Origin: Candidatus Bathyarchaeota archaeon
Lineage (GTDB): Archaea > Thermoproteota > Bathyarchaeia > 40CM-2-53-6
Assembly: GCA_005888675.1 (NCBI GenBank)
Contig: VBBA01000160.1
Coordinates: 1-25,616 of the forward strand
DNA length: 25,616 nt
Direction of reading: 5' to 3'
Part shown: positions 1 to 7,666 of the stretch, piece by piece
How positions within the stretch are numbered: the stretch's first letter is position 1
Layout: each line of letters starts with the position of its first letter
Notes under the pieces: generated by a model
What the model was told of the DNA's origin: nothing
The model's database searches: none
Seen by the model: the letters and a program-made list of their open reading frames with translations, nothing else
Made by a program: the position numbers and the translations under genes

Positions 1-1371
1 GGGCAAGCCGAACACTCGAACCGTCAGGTTTGTGGCGTCTGTTATCTGCGAGTGGATCGTGGATTGGAGACCTCTTGGGGCGACTACGCGGATACTATAA
101 TTTCCAAGCGGGACTTGGCTGAAAACGGCATCGCCGTTCTGATCCGACGTAGCATTGATCCCGAGAGAGTCAGGATAACTTGTGTAGACCCGGGCCCCAA
201 CTACCTGGTACGGAAGTAAGTATCCAACAACGTGCACAATGAGTGGGAAGACTCTCGCACTTACAACCAAACGGCTTGCCAATTGAGTGTCAACGCCTGG
301 TCTCGGATTCTGGGGGGAGACGTTCGAGTTATGCCACATCGCCACATCCAGTATCCACACAGCAGGGTCAATGCTCTGCTGCGAATAACTAGTGTAATAC
401 ACCCTGGTCGATGGGGTCCCGGACTGGTACAACGATACCCAGTCTGGAAAGAAGATATTGCCATTTGTATCGTGGAATTCGAAAGTGACTTGACGACTGA
501 ACGGGTTCACCGCGACGGGCCAAAATACGGTGTTAGTCACTGGTTGTGGCACTCGACTACCTGCGAGAAAATCATTGTCGACCCCGGTGATCTCCACGCT
601 ACCGTAAGGATTGGGAATGTCTTTTTTGGAGGGCGCTCCATAGGTCACAAGTCCAAGTCCTCTCGCAACCGTGCGCCAGTCCGTGGGTTGGGTTGTGGCT
701 CGATAGGTTAGGCTGCCGAATTCTGCTGGTCCAAGAGTGTCCCTGTCATTGGCTGTGTCTGCAACCTCTGCCAAGGCAGCAGGGGGTTGATTTCCAGAAT
801 TATCTGTTCCTAAGTTTGGCGTCGTGCCGCTTCCATTTCCACCAGGGAGAGTGAGTAGCCTGCCGTCCATGTAGAAGGACCATGTCCCGTTTAGGTTTGA
901 GTCCATTTTGTATGAGTGCCATGATCCTACCGGTCCCGCCGATAACTCGGCACCTATGACTGGTGAACAGCATGAACTGTTCTGGGACAAGAAATACTCG
1001 TAAAACCAGGCGCAACAGTATGGGCTTCCATCCGTGCTGACCGTCGTTAGATATCCGACTTGGACGAAGGCACCATTGGAGAGGTATCCGCCAACCCAGT
1101 ACGAATGCGCATCATTGTTTGCCTGGTCATACACTGTCCGAATCATGACGCTCGCACCATAATGTCCAGCACTTGATGAATCTCCAGTCGCTCCCACTTG
1201 GAACCAGTATGCCCCGGTTGATGCCTGCTGTTCTATACCGCGGATGGGACCCTGATGAATCTGCAATGGTATCTTCGCATTGATGCCTGAAACAGAGTCC
1301 AGTTGAGGCGTCATGCCCGCGAGTACTAGAAGAGAGAGAAGGCCGATTATTCCAAGGGTTACCGCTCGCAA
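1..1371 (-). CDS. Large secreted protein with lectin-like and carboxypeptidase-regulatory-like regions, partial (3' end outside window)
   Basis: The reverse strand is open for 457 codons from TTG 1371 to base 1 with no stop, so the C-terminus lies outside the window. An in-frame TGA directly precedes TTG 1371, which makes it the most upstream start. A GGGAG element lies 6 nt before it. Residues 1-28 form a signal peptide or anchor (basic start, then a Leu/Ile/Gly-rich core). Residues about 55-225 are rich in Gly, Ser, Tyr and Trp. They contain GSWHSYKMDSN and a following WSFYMDGRL, a pattern seen in concanavalin-like jelly-roll domains. Two Cys-Cys pairs (119-120 and 134-135) could form extracellular disulfides. 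Residues about 378-432 look like a carboxypeptidase-regulatory/prealbumin-like beta sandwich (VVGARVYT, SDQNGDAVF, PLGNYSIRV). Several NxS/T sites are present. It starts 26 nt after the upstream gene and may be cotranscribed. The ligand or substrate is unknown; surface or secreted location is inferred. Confidence 0.8.
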   Translation of the reverse strand, partial: MRAVTLGIIGLLSLLVLAGMTPQLDSVSGINAKIPLQIHQGPIRGIEQQASTGAYWFQVGATGDSSSAGHYGASVMIRTVYDQANNDAHSYWVGGYLSNGAFVQVGYLTTVSTDGSPYCCAWFYEYFLSQNSSCCSPVIGAELSAGPVGSWHSYKMDSNLNGTWSFYMDGRLLTLPGGNGSGTTPNLGTDNSGNQPPAALAEVADTANDRDTLGPAEFGSLTYRATTQPTDWRTVARGLGLVTYGAPSKKDIPNPYGSVEITGVDNDFLAGSRVPQPVTNTVFWPVAVNPFSRQVTFEFHDTNGNIFFPDWVSLYQSGTPSTRVYYTSYSQQSIDPAVWILDVAMWHNSNVSPQNPRPGVDTQLASRLVVSARVFPLIVHVVGYLLPYQVVGARVYTSYPDSLGINATSDQNGDAVFSQVPLGNYSIRVVAPRGLQSTIHSQITDATNLTVRVFGLP

Positions 1372-1397
1372 TCAAGACTCCCTGGTAGGTTTGATCC

Positions 1398-1961
1398 TTA
1401 AACCTTAGACTCCAGATTTCTCATTATGTTGCTGATCTTTTTCCGATAGGATTGTTGCCTACCATGCGACGGGAAAGGCAACGGTTTCTGATTCAGAATC
1501 TTCTCGGCAAGTCCCCACGTTTCCAACGCGTGCTTGACGGGCTCATAGATGTTGGATTTCACGATTATGATCCCGTCAGGATTTAGTTCTGAGACCAGTT
1601 GCACAACGCCAGATGTCCCATCGAGAATCGCACGCCTCCTCTCTCTGTCCGGGAGTTTGTCAACAGGATAAGAACAGGTGTCGATGAGAAAGAAGCCCTT
1701 TGATCGGAACCTCTCTAACAATGGTTGCTTGTCAACACCCTTCCTCATGATCTCTTTTTCGGGCCACAGACCAACTGCTCTCATCGTCTCCCGGAAGAGG
1801 TGATCTTTGCCGGTTGTCTCTTGAAAATAGAAGTAGCTTGAAGAAGTCGGAGGAGATTCTGCAATCCAGAGCAACTTCACCCTGCCAGGTCTATATTGGT
1901 CTCTTGCCGATGAGAAACTTTCGACTATTTCGGCCCTTGACCTAGAAGAAATTGCGGTCAA
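1398..1961 (-). CDS. Hypothetical protein with faint uracil-DNA glycosylase-like motifs
   Basis: This is a 187-aa soluble protein starting at TTG 1961, 28 nt after the stop of the acyl-CoA dehydrogenase gene, so probably in the same transcript. The N-terminal LLWIAESPP (about residues 29-37) resembles motif I of the uracil-DNA glycosylase superfamily, where a hydrophobic strand ends in a G/A-E-x-P turn. Near the C-terminus LPFPSHGRQQ (about 160-169) sits where motif II (HPS or NPS) would be. Between them are FFLIDTCSYP and PDGIIIVKSN, alternating strands compatible with an alpha/beta fold. There is no Fe-S cysteine set, so it is not a typical family 4 enzyme. The glycosylase link is a remote resemblance only. 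The gene itself is well supported by length and spacing. Confidence 0.75.
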   Translation of the reverse strand: MTAISSRSRAEIVESFSSARDQYRPGRVKLLWIAESPPTSSSYFYFQETTGKDHLFRETMRAVGLWPEKEIMRKGVDKQPLLERFRSKGFFLIDTCSYPVDKLPDRERRRAILDGTSGVVQLVSELNPDGIIIVKSNIYEPVKHALETWGLAEKILNQKPLPFPSHGRQQSYRKKISNIMRNLESKV

Positions 1962-1989
1962 TAGTCTGATCTCTATCCTGCAGATAGAC

Positions 1990-3159
1990 CTACATTGCGG
2001 GTTCGCCGAGGATACTTTTCGAAATTATCAGCCTCATTATCTCTGATGTTCCTTCGCCAATAGTCATCAATCGAGCATCTCGCCAGTGCCGATGCACGTC
2101 AAACTCATCCGCATAACCGTATCCACCATGTATCTGGATCGACTGGTCGCAAACGTTTAACGCGTTCTCCGTTGCTACAACCTTTGCCTGCGCCGCTTCT
2201 GATTCGAATGGGCGCCCTTGGTCTTTGAGATAGGCCGCCATTGCTGTGAGCATTCTTGATTCGTTGATCTGGCTCAGCATGTCGGCAAGCTTTGCCTGAG
2301 TTAGCTGAAACTCTGATAATGAGTGTCCGAACGCGGTGCGGTCACGGCTATACTTGACCGCCTTGTCAAATGCAGCTTGGGCGATTCCGATCGAGATGGC
2401 AGCGACGGTTATGCGGCCACCAAAGAGCATCTTCTTTGCATACTCTAACCCTTCTCCCTCTACTCCCACTAGATTCTCTTTCTGGACTCGAGCGTCCTCT
2501 AGAACTAGTTCGACTGTGACCGATCCTCTGCAGCCGAGCTTCTCAATGTCTCGGCTGGACTTGGCCTCTTTGGCGTCGACGAGGAAGGCGGATGGTCCTT
2601 TCTCAGTCTTTGCGAAGAGGCAGTATTGGTCGCACTTGCCTCCGTTGGTTGTGAACATCTTTGTCCCGGTGATGTGCCACTCGCCATTCTTCATCCGTGC
2701 CTGTGTGCGCATGTTCCGGGCATCCGATCCAGCTCCGGGCTCTGTGAGCGAGAACGCAGCAAGCGTCTCACCCTTAACAAGAGATGGAAGGTACTTTTTC
2801 TTCTGTTCGGGAGTACCGAATAATCGCAAGCCTTCGCAACACGTACCATGGATGGCCAATGACAATGCAGTGCTAGCGCATGCTTTGCCACACATTTCCA
2901 TCGCGGAGGCATAGATTGGCCAGGGGAGTTCGAGTCCACCGTATTCTTTCGGAAAGCTCATGCTGGTGAAGCCTTGTTCAAACAGCTTTGTCATGTTCTC
3001 GGTTGGAAAGCGAGCCTTGAGATCGATCTCCCTAGCAGTGGGTTCGATCTCTTTCTCCATAAAGTCACCGAGAGTCTCCAATAGTAGAAGGTACTCCTCG
3101 GCGGCGAGACCGTACACCATCTGGATCAGGTTCTTCTGTTCGTTTCTGAAGAATGGCAA
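1990..3159 (-). CDS. Acyl-CoA dehydrogenase
   Basis: This 389-aa flavoenzyme would perform alpha,beta-dehydrogenation of an acyl-CoA thioester, passing electrons to an electron-transfer flavoprotein; no etf genes are in the window. Length is typical of the family. The FAD/substrate signature FSLTEPGAGSD lies near residue 140. The C-terminal part has IQIHGGYGYADEFDVHRHWRD and then IGEGTSEIMR, where E369 is in the position of the catalytic base of medium- and short-chain enzymes. The start is TTG 3159, with GGTGAG at 3170-3175 (reverse strand) 10 nt upstream and a TATA-like box at 3208-3215. Substrate chain length cannot be read from the sequence. It is probably first in a transcript with the two downstream minus-strand genes. 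Confidence 0.95.
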   Translation of the reverse strand: MPFFRNEQKNLIQMVYGLAAEEYLLLLETLGDFMEKEIEPTAREIDLKARFPTENMTKLFEQGFTSMSFPKEYGGLELPWPIYASAMEMCGKACASTALSLAIHGTCCEGLRLFGTPEQKKKYLPSLVKGETLAAFSLTEPGAGSDARNMRTQARMKNGEWHITGTKMFTTNGGKCDQYCLFAKTEKGPSAFLVDAKEAKSSRDIEKLGCRGSVTVELVLEDARVQKENLVGVEGEGLEYAKKMLFGGRITVAAISIGIAQAAFDKAVKYSRDRTAFGHSLSEFQLTQAKLADMLSQINESRMLTAMAAYLKDQGRPFESEAAQAKVVATENALNVCDQSIQIHGGYGYADEFDVHRHWRDARLMTIGEGTSEIMRLIISKSILGEPAM

Positions 3160-3203
3160 GATCTAGCATCTCACCCGATATAGGCGGGCTTGGAGGGGAA
3201 GCA

Positions 3204-3248
3204 GTGGTTTATACTTTTACAGTATGCGAGACTGAGAGTTGTTCCAAG
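3204..3248. promoter_or_regulatory. Bidirectional promoter of acyl-CoA dehydrogenase and methyltransferase genes
   Basis: The AT-rich core TTTATACTTTTACA (3208-3221) reads as a TATA-like box on both strands. On plus, TTTATACT is about 40 nt before ATG 3249 and predicts transcription start near 3238. On minus, AGTATAAA predicts a start near 3185, about 25 nt before TTG 3159. Spacing fits archaeal TBP/TFB promoters in both directions. This placement also argues against an upstream methyltransferase start inside the dehydrogenase gene. Confidence 0.55.
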
Positions 3249-4055
3249 ATGCAGAAGACAGAAGCCAAGCTCAGTCCCCACAACAAACTCAATGATCTCA
3301 CAGGTCGAGAATGGATCAAGTTCACGAAGTCTTGGTTCATCCACAGGCCAGAACGACGAGCAGACGCGAAAATCCTCCACCCCGCTTCATTCCCGGAGTC
3401 TCTCGCAAAGGAATTCATCCTTTTCTTCACAAAAAGAGGAGACACGGTTGTCGATCCCTTCCTCGGGACAGGAAGCAGCTTGGTCGCCTGTCTAGAAACT
3501 GGACGTAACGGGGTCGGAATCGAAGTCATGGAAAAATACAGTTCTATCGCCGAGAGTAGGTTGCGGATAGTTGCTGGCGAAGCGGACTCTCCATCGACTG
3601 TAAAAGTGTTGCATGTGGGACTCGCGGATTATTGCATAACCTCGCCGCCCTACTGGAACCAGCTGAAGAGAAGCGATCTCCGACAGAAGAAGCGCGTAGA
3701 GTTGGGATATGACACTAATTACGGCGACAATCCCGAGGATGTCGGGCTCATCGAAGATTATGAAGAGTTCTTGGCCGTCCTGAAGCAGGTATTCAACGAG
3801 GTCTACAGAATAATGAAGCCAAAGGGATACCTGACGATTATTACAAACAATGTCTTCCAGAATGGGCGCCTCTATCCCTTGGCGTTTGATACAGTTCGGA
3901 CCTTAGCCATAGAGCCTTGCGCTTGGGTCCCGAAGGATGAGAAGATTTGGTGTCAGGACGATAAGGCACTGTTGCCATTGGGCGTTAACTCAGCATGGGT
4001 GGGCAATAGGCACCACCAATACTGCTTGATCTTCAGAAAGGAAACCAGACCGTAA
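3249..4055 (+). CDS. DNA (cytosine-N4 or adenine-N6) methyltransferase, solitary
   Basis: This is a 268-aa SAM-dependent amino-methyltransferase. The SAM-binding motif DPFLGTGSS is at residues 69-77 and the catalytic TSPPYW at 131-136. The TSPPY form is most often seen in N4-cytosine enzymes. The order (motif I first, catalytic motif second) differs from the beta-class order, in which the catalytic motif comes first. Only a short stretch after the catalytic motif is available as a target-recognition region. The frame stays open upstream to 3153, but that would overlap the dehydrogenase gene and start before its own TATA-like box, so ATG 3249 is chosen. No restriction endonuclease is adjacent, so it looks like an orphan methyltransferase that could serve regulation, repair or self-marking. 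An RNA target cannot be excluded. Confidence 0.88.
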   Translation: MQKTEAKLSPHNKLNDLTGREWIKFTKSWFIHRPERRADAKILHPASFPESLAKEFILFFTKRGDTVVDPFLGTGSSLVACLETGRNGVGIEVMEKYSSIAESRLRIVAGEADSPSTVKVLHVGLADYCITSPPYWNQLKRSDLRQKKRVELGYDTNYGDNPEDVGLIEDYEEFLAVLKQVFNEVYRIMKPKGYLTIITNNVFQNGRLYPLAFDTVRTLAIEPCAWVPKDEKIWCQDDKALLPLGVNSAWVGNRHHQYCLIFRKETRP

Positions 4056-4264
4056 GCTTCAGGGTTCACCAGCAAAAAGAGAGGAGCGCCGCGCTTGCTG
4101 GACGAGTACCTATTCTGCCTTGCTCTTTCCCGCTTAGCAGCCGGGGTCCCGATATTATCCCTCGTTATGCGTGGTGTCTCTCTTGAATCCCGAAGCTATA
4201 CCTACACGTCGAAGAGTCAAATGTTTGTCCAAGTTCTAAGTTGAGGAGGGACGCAAGTACTCGT

Positions 4265-5152
4265 CTAGTACGAGGCTCCCGTTTTTGATCTAGTGGTTAG
4301 GAATAAGATTGTAGAACCGACGGCGACGAACGAGTAGACGAACACCCAGACCCCTGTCACTAGCGCCCCCGGAGTTTCCGATGAGATTACGTTCCAGTGG
4401 ATGCCCACTGCCAGTAATGCTAGACTCGGAAATATAATATCCAACGGGAGAAGAACCTTCACGTTTAGAACATTTTTTTGGAATGATGCCCATCCAGTTG
4501 CGAGACACGTTGCAAGAAAGAGTCCAGCAAATGCTTGTAGAGTTGGCTTAGCAACGTGCCAAGGCCAGAATTGGGCCTGGGCAATATCAGGCGTTAGCAG
4601 CATTATTACTCCGAAAAACCCAACGATTAGTGTCTGGAATCCGAAGAAGAATCGTGCTAAACTTGGCACGGAATCCTTGATTGACACCTTCTCGTTCTCG
4701 CTAGACCATCCGTGCCTAGACAATAGTGCCAGACACCCGATTGCTGAGGCGCCGAAGTACATGGTCCATACCCAGATAGTGGTGGTTGAATAGGGAGTGA
4801 AGACTTGGCCTAGGGACACGATCGAAGTTATTCCGAAGAAGGTTCCCCCGACAAGTAGGAGAATCTTCGCTCTTTGCCACGCGCGAGCTCTCAAAGCTGC
4901 CCAGCAGCCGAATGTTATTGCAAGGAAGATTGCGCCAAAGAATCTGATTGCGAGTGGCTTGACCATCCATGGCCAGAGGCTGATGCTGATATCAGGATAA
5001 ACGTAGAACAGTGCCCCAATTACTAGATTGATCTCGGAGAAGAAGAGGAGGAATAACCGAGCATCCCTTGGAATCGGGACCGGGCCGGTTTGGATCTTCA
5101 AAGAAGGTTGTTGGCCAGTCAAGGTTTCGCCCTTGCTTTGGTCAACAAGCAT
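4265..5152 (-). CDS. Polytopic membrane protein made of two tandem copies of one unit
   Basis: This 295-aa protein has about eight predicted transmembrane helices. It contains an internal duplication: residues about 32-115 and 166-252 align along their length. The clearest shared signature is PDI, then WPW, then V and KP, at 53-66 in copy 1 and 188-203 in copy 2. It is followed in both by F-x-G-x-FLA, a tryptophan (WA) and K-x-LL. The conserved WPW/KP lies at a predicted membrane edge. I do not recognise the family and assign no function. ATG 5152 lies 34 nt inside the thioesterase gene. An in-frame TTG at 5122 overlaps the thioesterase stop in a TTGA arrangement, like the one at moxR, and is an attractive alternative start. 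Either way the two genes are translationally coupled. Confidence 0.8.
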   Translation of the reverse strand: MLVDQSKGETLTGQQPSLKIQTGPVPIPRDARLFLLFFSEINLVIGALFYVYPDISISLWPWMVKPLAIRFFGAIFLAITFGCWAALRARAWQRAKILLLVGGTFFGITSIVSLGQVFTPYSTTTIWVWTMYFGASAIGCLALLSRHGWSSENEKVSIKDSVPSLARFFFGFQTLIVGFFGVIMLLTPDIAQAQFWPWHVAKPTLQAFAGLFLATCLATGWASFQKNVLNVKVLLPLDIIFPSLALLAVGIHWNVISSETPGALVTGVWVFVYSFVAVGSTILFLTTRSKTGASY

Positions 5153-5550
5153 GTGCCGGTCGTCTTCGCGATGACCTGATTCTCAGCATTTGTCAGCGTT
5201 GCCTCGGTGAAAGCTATCCTCCGACCTCTCTTGGCCAAGGATCCTTCCGCTCTCAGTAAGCCGCTGACATGTGGCCTGAGAAAGCTAATCTTGAACTCGA
5301 TCGTTGTGAAATCCTCGTCCGGTCCGAGAGTGGTCGCGAGTGCAACTCCCATCGCGGCGTCCGCAATGTCTCCCATTACTCCACCGTGCATTGTGCCGGA
5401 TAAATTGTGAAGTCTTTCGGACACATCCATCTCCATCAATGACCGTCCCTCATCCAGCTTAACTATCCTAATTCCCAATGTCTTGATTGCTGGACTCGCT
5501 GCAGAACCAGATTTCCACGCGGAATAGACTCTTTCCCGAAGGCTGTTCAT
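5119..5550 (-). CDS. PaaI-type hotdog-fold thioesterase
   Basis: This is a single-domain hotdog thioesterase of about 143 aa that would hydrolyse an acyl- or aryl-CoA thioester. The family motif HNLSGTMHGGVMGDIADAAM is clear. The HGG turn and the Asp on the following helix form the active site in PaaI-like enzymes. The frame stays open to ATG 5607, but the extra 19 residues are unlike the family. A TATA-like CATATTA at 5581-5587 (reverse strand) would place transcription start near 5557, so ATG 5550 (MNSLRERVY) with a very short leader is preferred. The neighbouring downstream membrane protein overlaps its end. Together with the acyl-CoA dehydrogenase nearby it hints at acyl-CoA turnover, though that gene is in a different transcript. 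Confidence 0.87.
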   Translation of the reverse strand: MNSLRERVYSAWKSGSAASPAIKTLGIRIVKLDEGRSLMEMDVSERLHNLSGTMHGGVMGDIADAAMGVALATTLGPDEDFTTIEFKISFLRPHVSGLLRAEGSLAKRGRRIAFTEATLTNAENQVIAKTTGTCLLTKARAKP

Positions 5551-5659
5551 TGCTACGGATTGGCTGACCCGAGTTCGAGGTAATATGAATTGGCAGGCTG
5601 TGGCCATGTAGTCGCGAAACGTTCATTTCAGACTTAGTACTGTCATAGAACGTACACCC

Positions 5660-5995
5660 ATGCCAGAAAATGACAACCCTGGAGAGCGTGAAGAGGTTCG
5701 GAAAGAGATTCGCGATGCGCTGCGCTCGCTGAGAAAAGAGGCTGAGCGTGTCGGGAAAGACCTTCAGACCGTAGTGGACTCCACACAAAAATTCTTAGAG
5801 ACAAAGACCCCTGTCGTCTCATCCACTATAGAGGACAGCCTAGAGAAAGCCTCAGAGGCTTTCAAGCGGGCAATGAATACTGTGGATCAGCAGACTCGAC
5901 CGCAGCAAGTGCGTATTCTGGAGAATTACAAAGTGTTCTTGGAAACGCAGTTGACCAGAGTGGAAAAAAGACTCTCGGATATCTCAAAGAAATAA
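5660..5995 (+). CDS. Small coiled-coil protein of unknown function
   Basis: This is a 111-aa, highly charged, cysteine-free protein dominated by Lys, Glu, Arg and Gln, with long amphipathic helices (residues about 7-50 and 60-110) and a likely coiled coil. There is no signal peptide or membrane helix. It is transcribed divergently from the thioesterase. An element around CTTAGTAC (5631-5638) would place transcription start close to ATG 5660, so the message may be leaderless. I do not recognise the family. A structural, scaffold or chaperone-like role is possible, but nothing in the sequence decides it. Confidence 0.72.
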   Translation: MPENDNPGEREEVRKEIRDALRSLRKEAERVGKDLQTVVDSTQKFLETKTPVVSSTIEDSLEKASEAFKRAMNTVDQQTRPQQVRILENYKVFLETQLTRVEKRLSDISKK

Positions 5996-6098
5996 TCGTC
6001 CTCAGATTCGGACCTCCGTCAATTCTCCCTTTCATATCTTTTTCTACGAAGCACTCATAATTGCTCAAATTGTTATATGCAGGGGAGGTTTCATAAGC

Positions 6099-6161
6099 AT
6101 GAACAAGGTGGGTTGGGCCCTCCCGAGCAGGGGGATTAGACGTTGCGTGTACTCGTTCTAG
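6099..6161 (+). other. Possible short upstream ORF overlapping the TrkA-like gene start
   Basis: ATG 6099 follows a strong GGGGAGGT element (6082-6089) and opens a 20-codon frame ending at 6161, overlapping the TTG start at 6143 in another frame. CTCCC (6120-6124) can pair with GGGGG (6130-6134), hiding the SD of the downstream gene. A TATA-like TTATAT at 6073-6078 would start transcription near 6100, however, in which case this ORF would be leaderless or absent from the message. Confidence 0.25.
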
Positions 6162-6814
6162 GGGCTGGCAGGATAGGGACCCACCTCATCCGCTACCTAT
6201 CCCACGAGAGCGAGAACAAACTGACTGTTATCGAGAAGAGCAAGGTGAGATGTAAGGAGGTCTCGAACGAGTTCGATGCTACCATCATTAATGGTGACGG
6301 TTCGAGCCCCAGGATCCTGAAAGTAGCAGATCTCTCTAACTCCGACCTTCTGATCTTGGCTACCGATAATGACGAGGTGAACGTGACAGCTGCCAAGTAT
6401 GCCAAGAAACAGTTCGGCGTCCCCAGAGTTTTCGCCATATCGAACAGTCCAAAGAATACTAGCCGACTCAAGGACTCCGGAGCTGATGTAGTGGTTTGCC
6501 CAGTTGAGCTTGCATTGCACGACTTGGAGAGCATGTTCTTTGAGGAGAAGTCCAACACATTATTGGATCGTCCAGAGCTTGATCTAAAGATCATCGAGGG
6601 ATTAATCCCGGTAAACGCCAGGATCATCGGCAAGAGACTTGGCGAAGTAGGCCTGCCTGAGAAATGCACAGTCTCCCTTGTATGCCGGAACGGAGGCTAC
6701 ATCTTTCCGAATCCCGAGCTAGAACTAAGATCCGGGGACAGAGTCTTGTTGATGGGCGAGTCAAAGGCTGTGGAAGATTCGATCGAACTCTTGAGGTCTA
6801 GGGAAGAAGCCTAG
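6143..6814 (+). CDS. TrkA-like RCK-domain protein (potassium channel/transporter regulator)
   Basis: This is a 223-aa cytosolic protein with one RCK_N (TrkA-N) and one RCK_C (TrkA-C) domain. The Rossmann nucleotide loop VLGAGRIGTHL starts at about residue 5, followed by TVIEKSKVRC, where the acidic residue would contact the ribose of NAD(H), and INGDGSSP. The C-terminal part (about 145-220) has the RCK_C pattern I-x-GKRLGEV and GDRVLLMGES. Such proteins sense nucleotides or ions and gate a membrane partner (TrkH or a K+ channel). No TrkH or ion-conducting K+ pore is in the window. The next gene, 36 nt downstream, is an MscS-type channel and is probably cotranscribed. The start is TTG 6143 with AGGGGGA 7-9 nt upstream. 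Confidence 0.9.
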   Translation: MRVLVLGAGRIGTHLIRYLSHESENKLTVIEKSKVRCKEVSNEFDATIINGDGSSPRILKVADLSNSDLLILATDNDEVNVTAAKYAKKQFGVPRVFAISNSPKNTSRLKDSGADVVVCPVELALHDLESMFFEEKSNTLLDRPELDLKIIEGLIPVNARIIGKRLGEVGLPEKCTVSLVCRNGGYIFPNPELELRSGDRVLLMGESKAVEDSIELLRSREEA

Positions 6815-6849
6815 ACCAAAGGTCAACTCGACGGCTGGGACCCTGGAGA

Positions 6850-7599
6850 ATGGTGGACGAACTAACAAATCTCGGCATTCGGGTTCTAACAGTCGCGATA
6901 GTCATAGCCGGCACATGGCTGACCATACGTGGCTATCGGAGTGGAGTCCGAAGACTGGGACGGACGATGCATCCCAGACTGGTTGGACTCGTCCAACAGT
7001 TCGGCTCTTGGGCGATCTGGACAGTTGTCGTGATAATCCTTCTCAGCTATCTGGCAGTGAACATTGAGATTCTCTTGTTGGTCATTGGACTTGGAAGTCT
7101 TGCCATGCTGCTGGCCTACCAGGATGTTCTCACTGATGCTGCAGCTTCCCAGTTCATCTCGATCTATCAACCCTTCAAAGTAGGTGAATGGATAGAGACG
7201 AAAGATCACTATGGACGAGTTATAGAGATGGACCTGATACACACGAAGCTTGTTACGCCGGACAACGAGATAGTTGTCATACCGAACTCGAATCTCTTGA
7301 AGCAGTCCATTGTAAATCGGACAAGGTCAGGCGGACTTAGGATCCAGGTTCCAGTGACCGTTAAGAATGGAACGGATCTGTCTAAGTTGGAAGATCATCT
7401 TGTCGAGATAGGGAAAGATATGAAGTTCGATCTCGTCCAAGACACGACTCCACAGGTGCGAGTCATGGATGTCGGTCAGACCGAATCACACCTCGTACTT
7501 CTTCTCGAGATAGCCAATCCTGGCAAGAGGGACTTGATAATATCGAACGTGCAGAGACGAGTGTACGAGCTCCTTCGAGACAGCCCTGGATTGAAGTAG
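6850..7599 (+). CDS. MscS-family mechanosensitive ion channel
   Basis: This 249-aa small-conductance channel has three N-terminal membrane helices (about 8-24, 48-68 and 72-92), slightly shorter than E. coli MscS. The pore-lining and beta-domain region is recognisable: GLGSLAMLLAYQDVLTDA, then SIYQPFKVGEWIE, GRVIEMDLIHTKL and NEIVVIPNSNLL, which is the MscS core signature. The C-terminal alpha/beta vestibule domain is present to about residue 245. Its role would be release of osmolytes on hypo-osmotic shock. It lies in an apparent operon with the preceding RCK protein. ATG 6850 or the adjacent GTG 6853 could be the start; the nearby GGAG is too close to ATG to decide. Confidence 0.93.
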   Translation: MVDELTNLGIRVLTVAIVIAGTWLTIRGYRSGVRRLGRTMHPRLVGLVQQFGSWAIWTVVVIILLSYLAVNIEILLLVIGLGSLAMLLAYQDVLTDAAASQFISIYQPFKVGEWIETKDHYGRVIEMDLIHTKLVTPDNEIVVIPNSNLLKQSIVNRTRSGGLRIQVPVTVKNGTDLSKLEDHLVEIGKDMKFDLVQDTTPQVRVMDVGQTESHLVLLLEIANPGKRDLIISNVQRRVYELLRDSPGLK

Positions 7600-7666
7600 A
7601 AGGATTCTTATCCGTCAAAACTGGGTCACTTCGGAGTTTAGTCCTCCCAAAGAGGAGTTATTTTTC

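Noticed and set aside
232..711. 159-codon plus-strand frame
   Set aside because: It lies antisense within the long open secreted-protein frame and has a composition without domain features.
2336..2914. 192-codon plus-strand frame inside the acyl-CoA dehydrogenase gene
   Set aside because: Antisense shadow of a well-supported gene with strong codon structure.
4056..4264. Gap between methyltransferase and membrane protein examined for a tRNA or small gene
   Set aside because: No cloverleaf, T-loop or convincing ORF was found; only a 25-codon frame at about 4165 without an SD.
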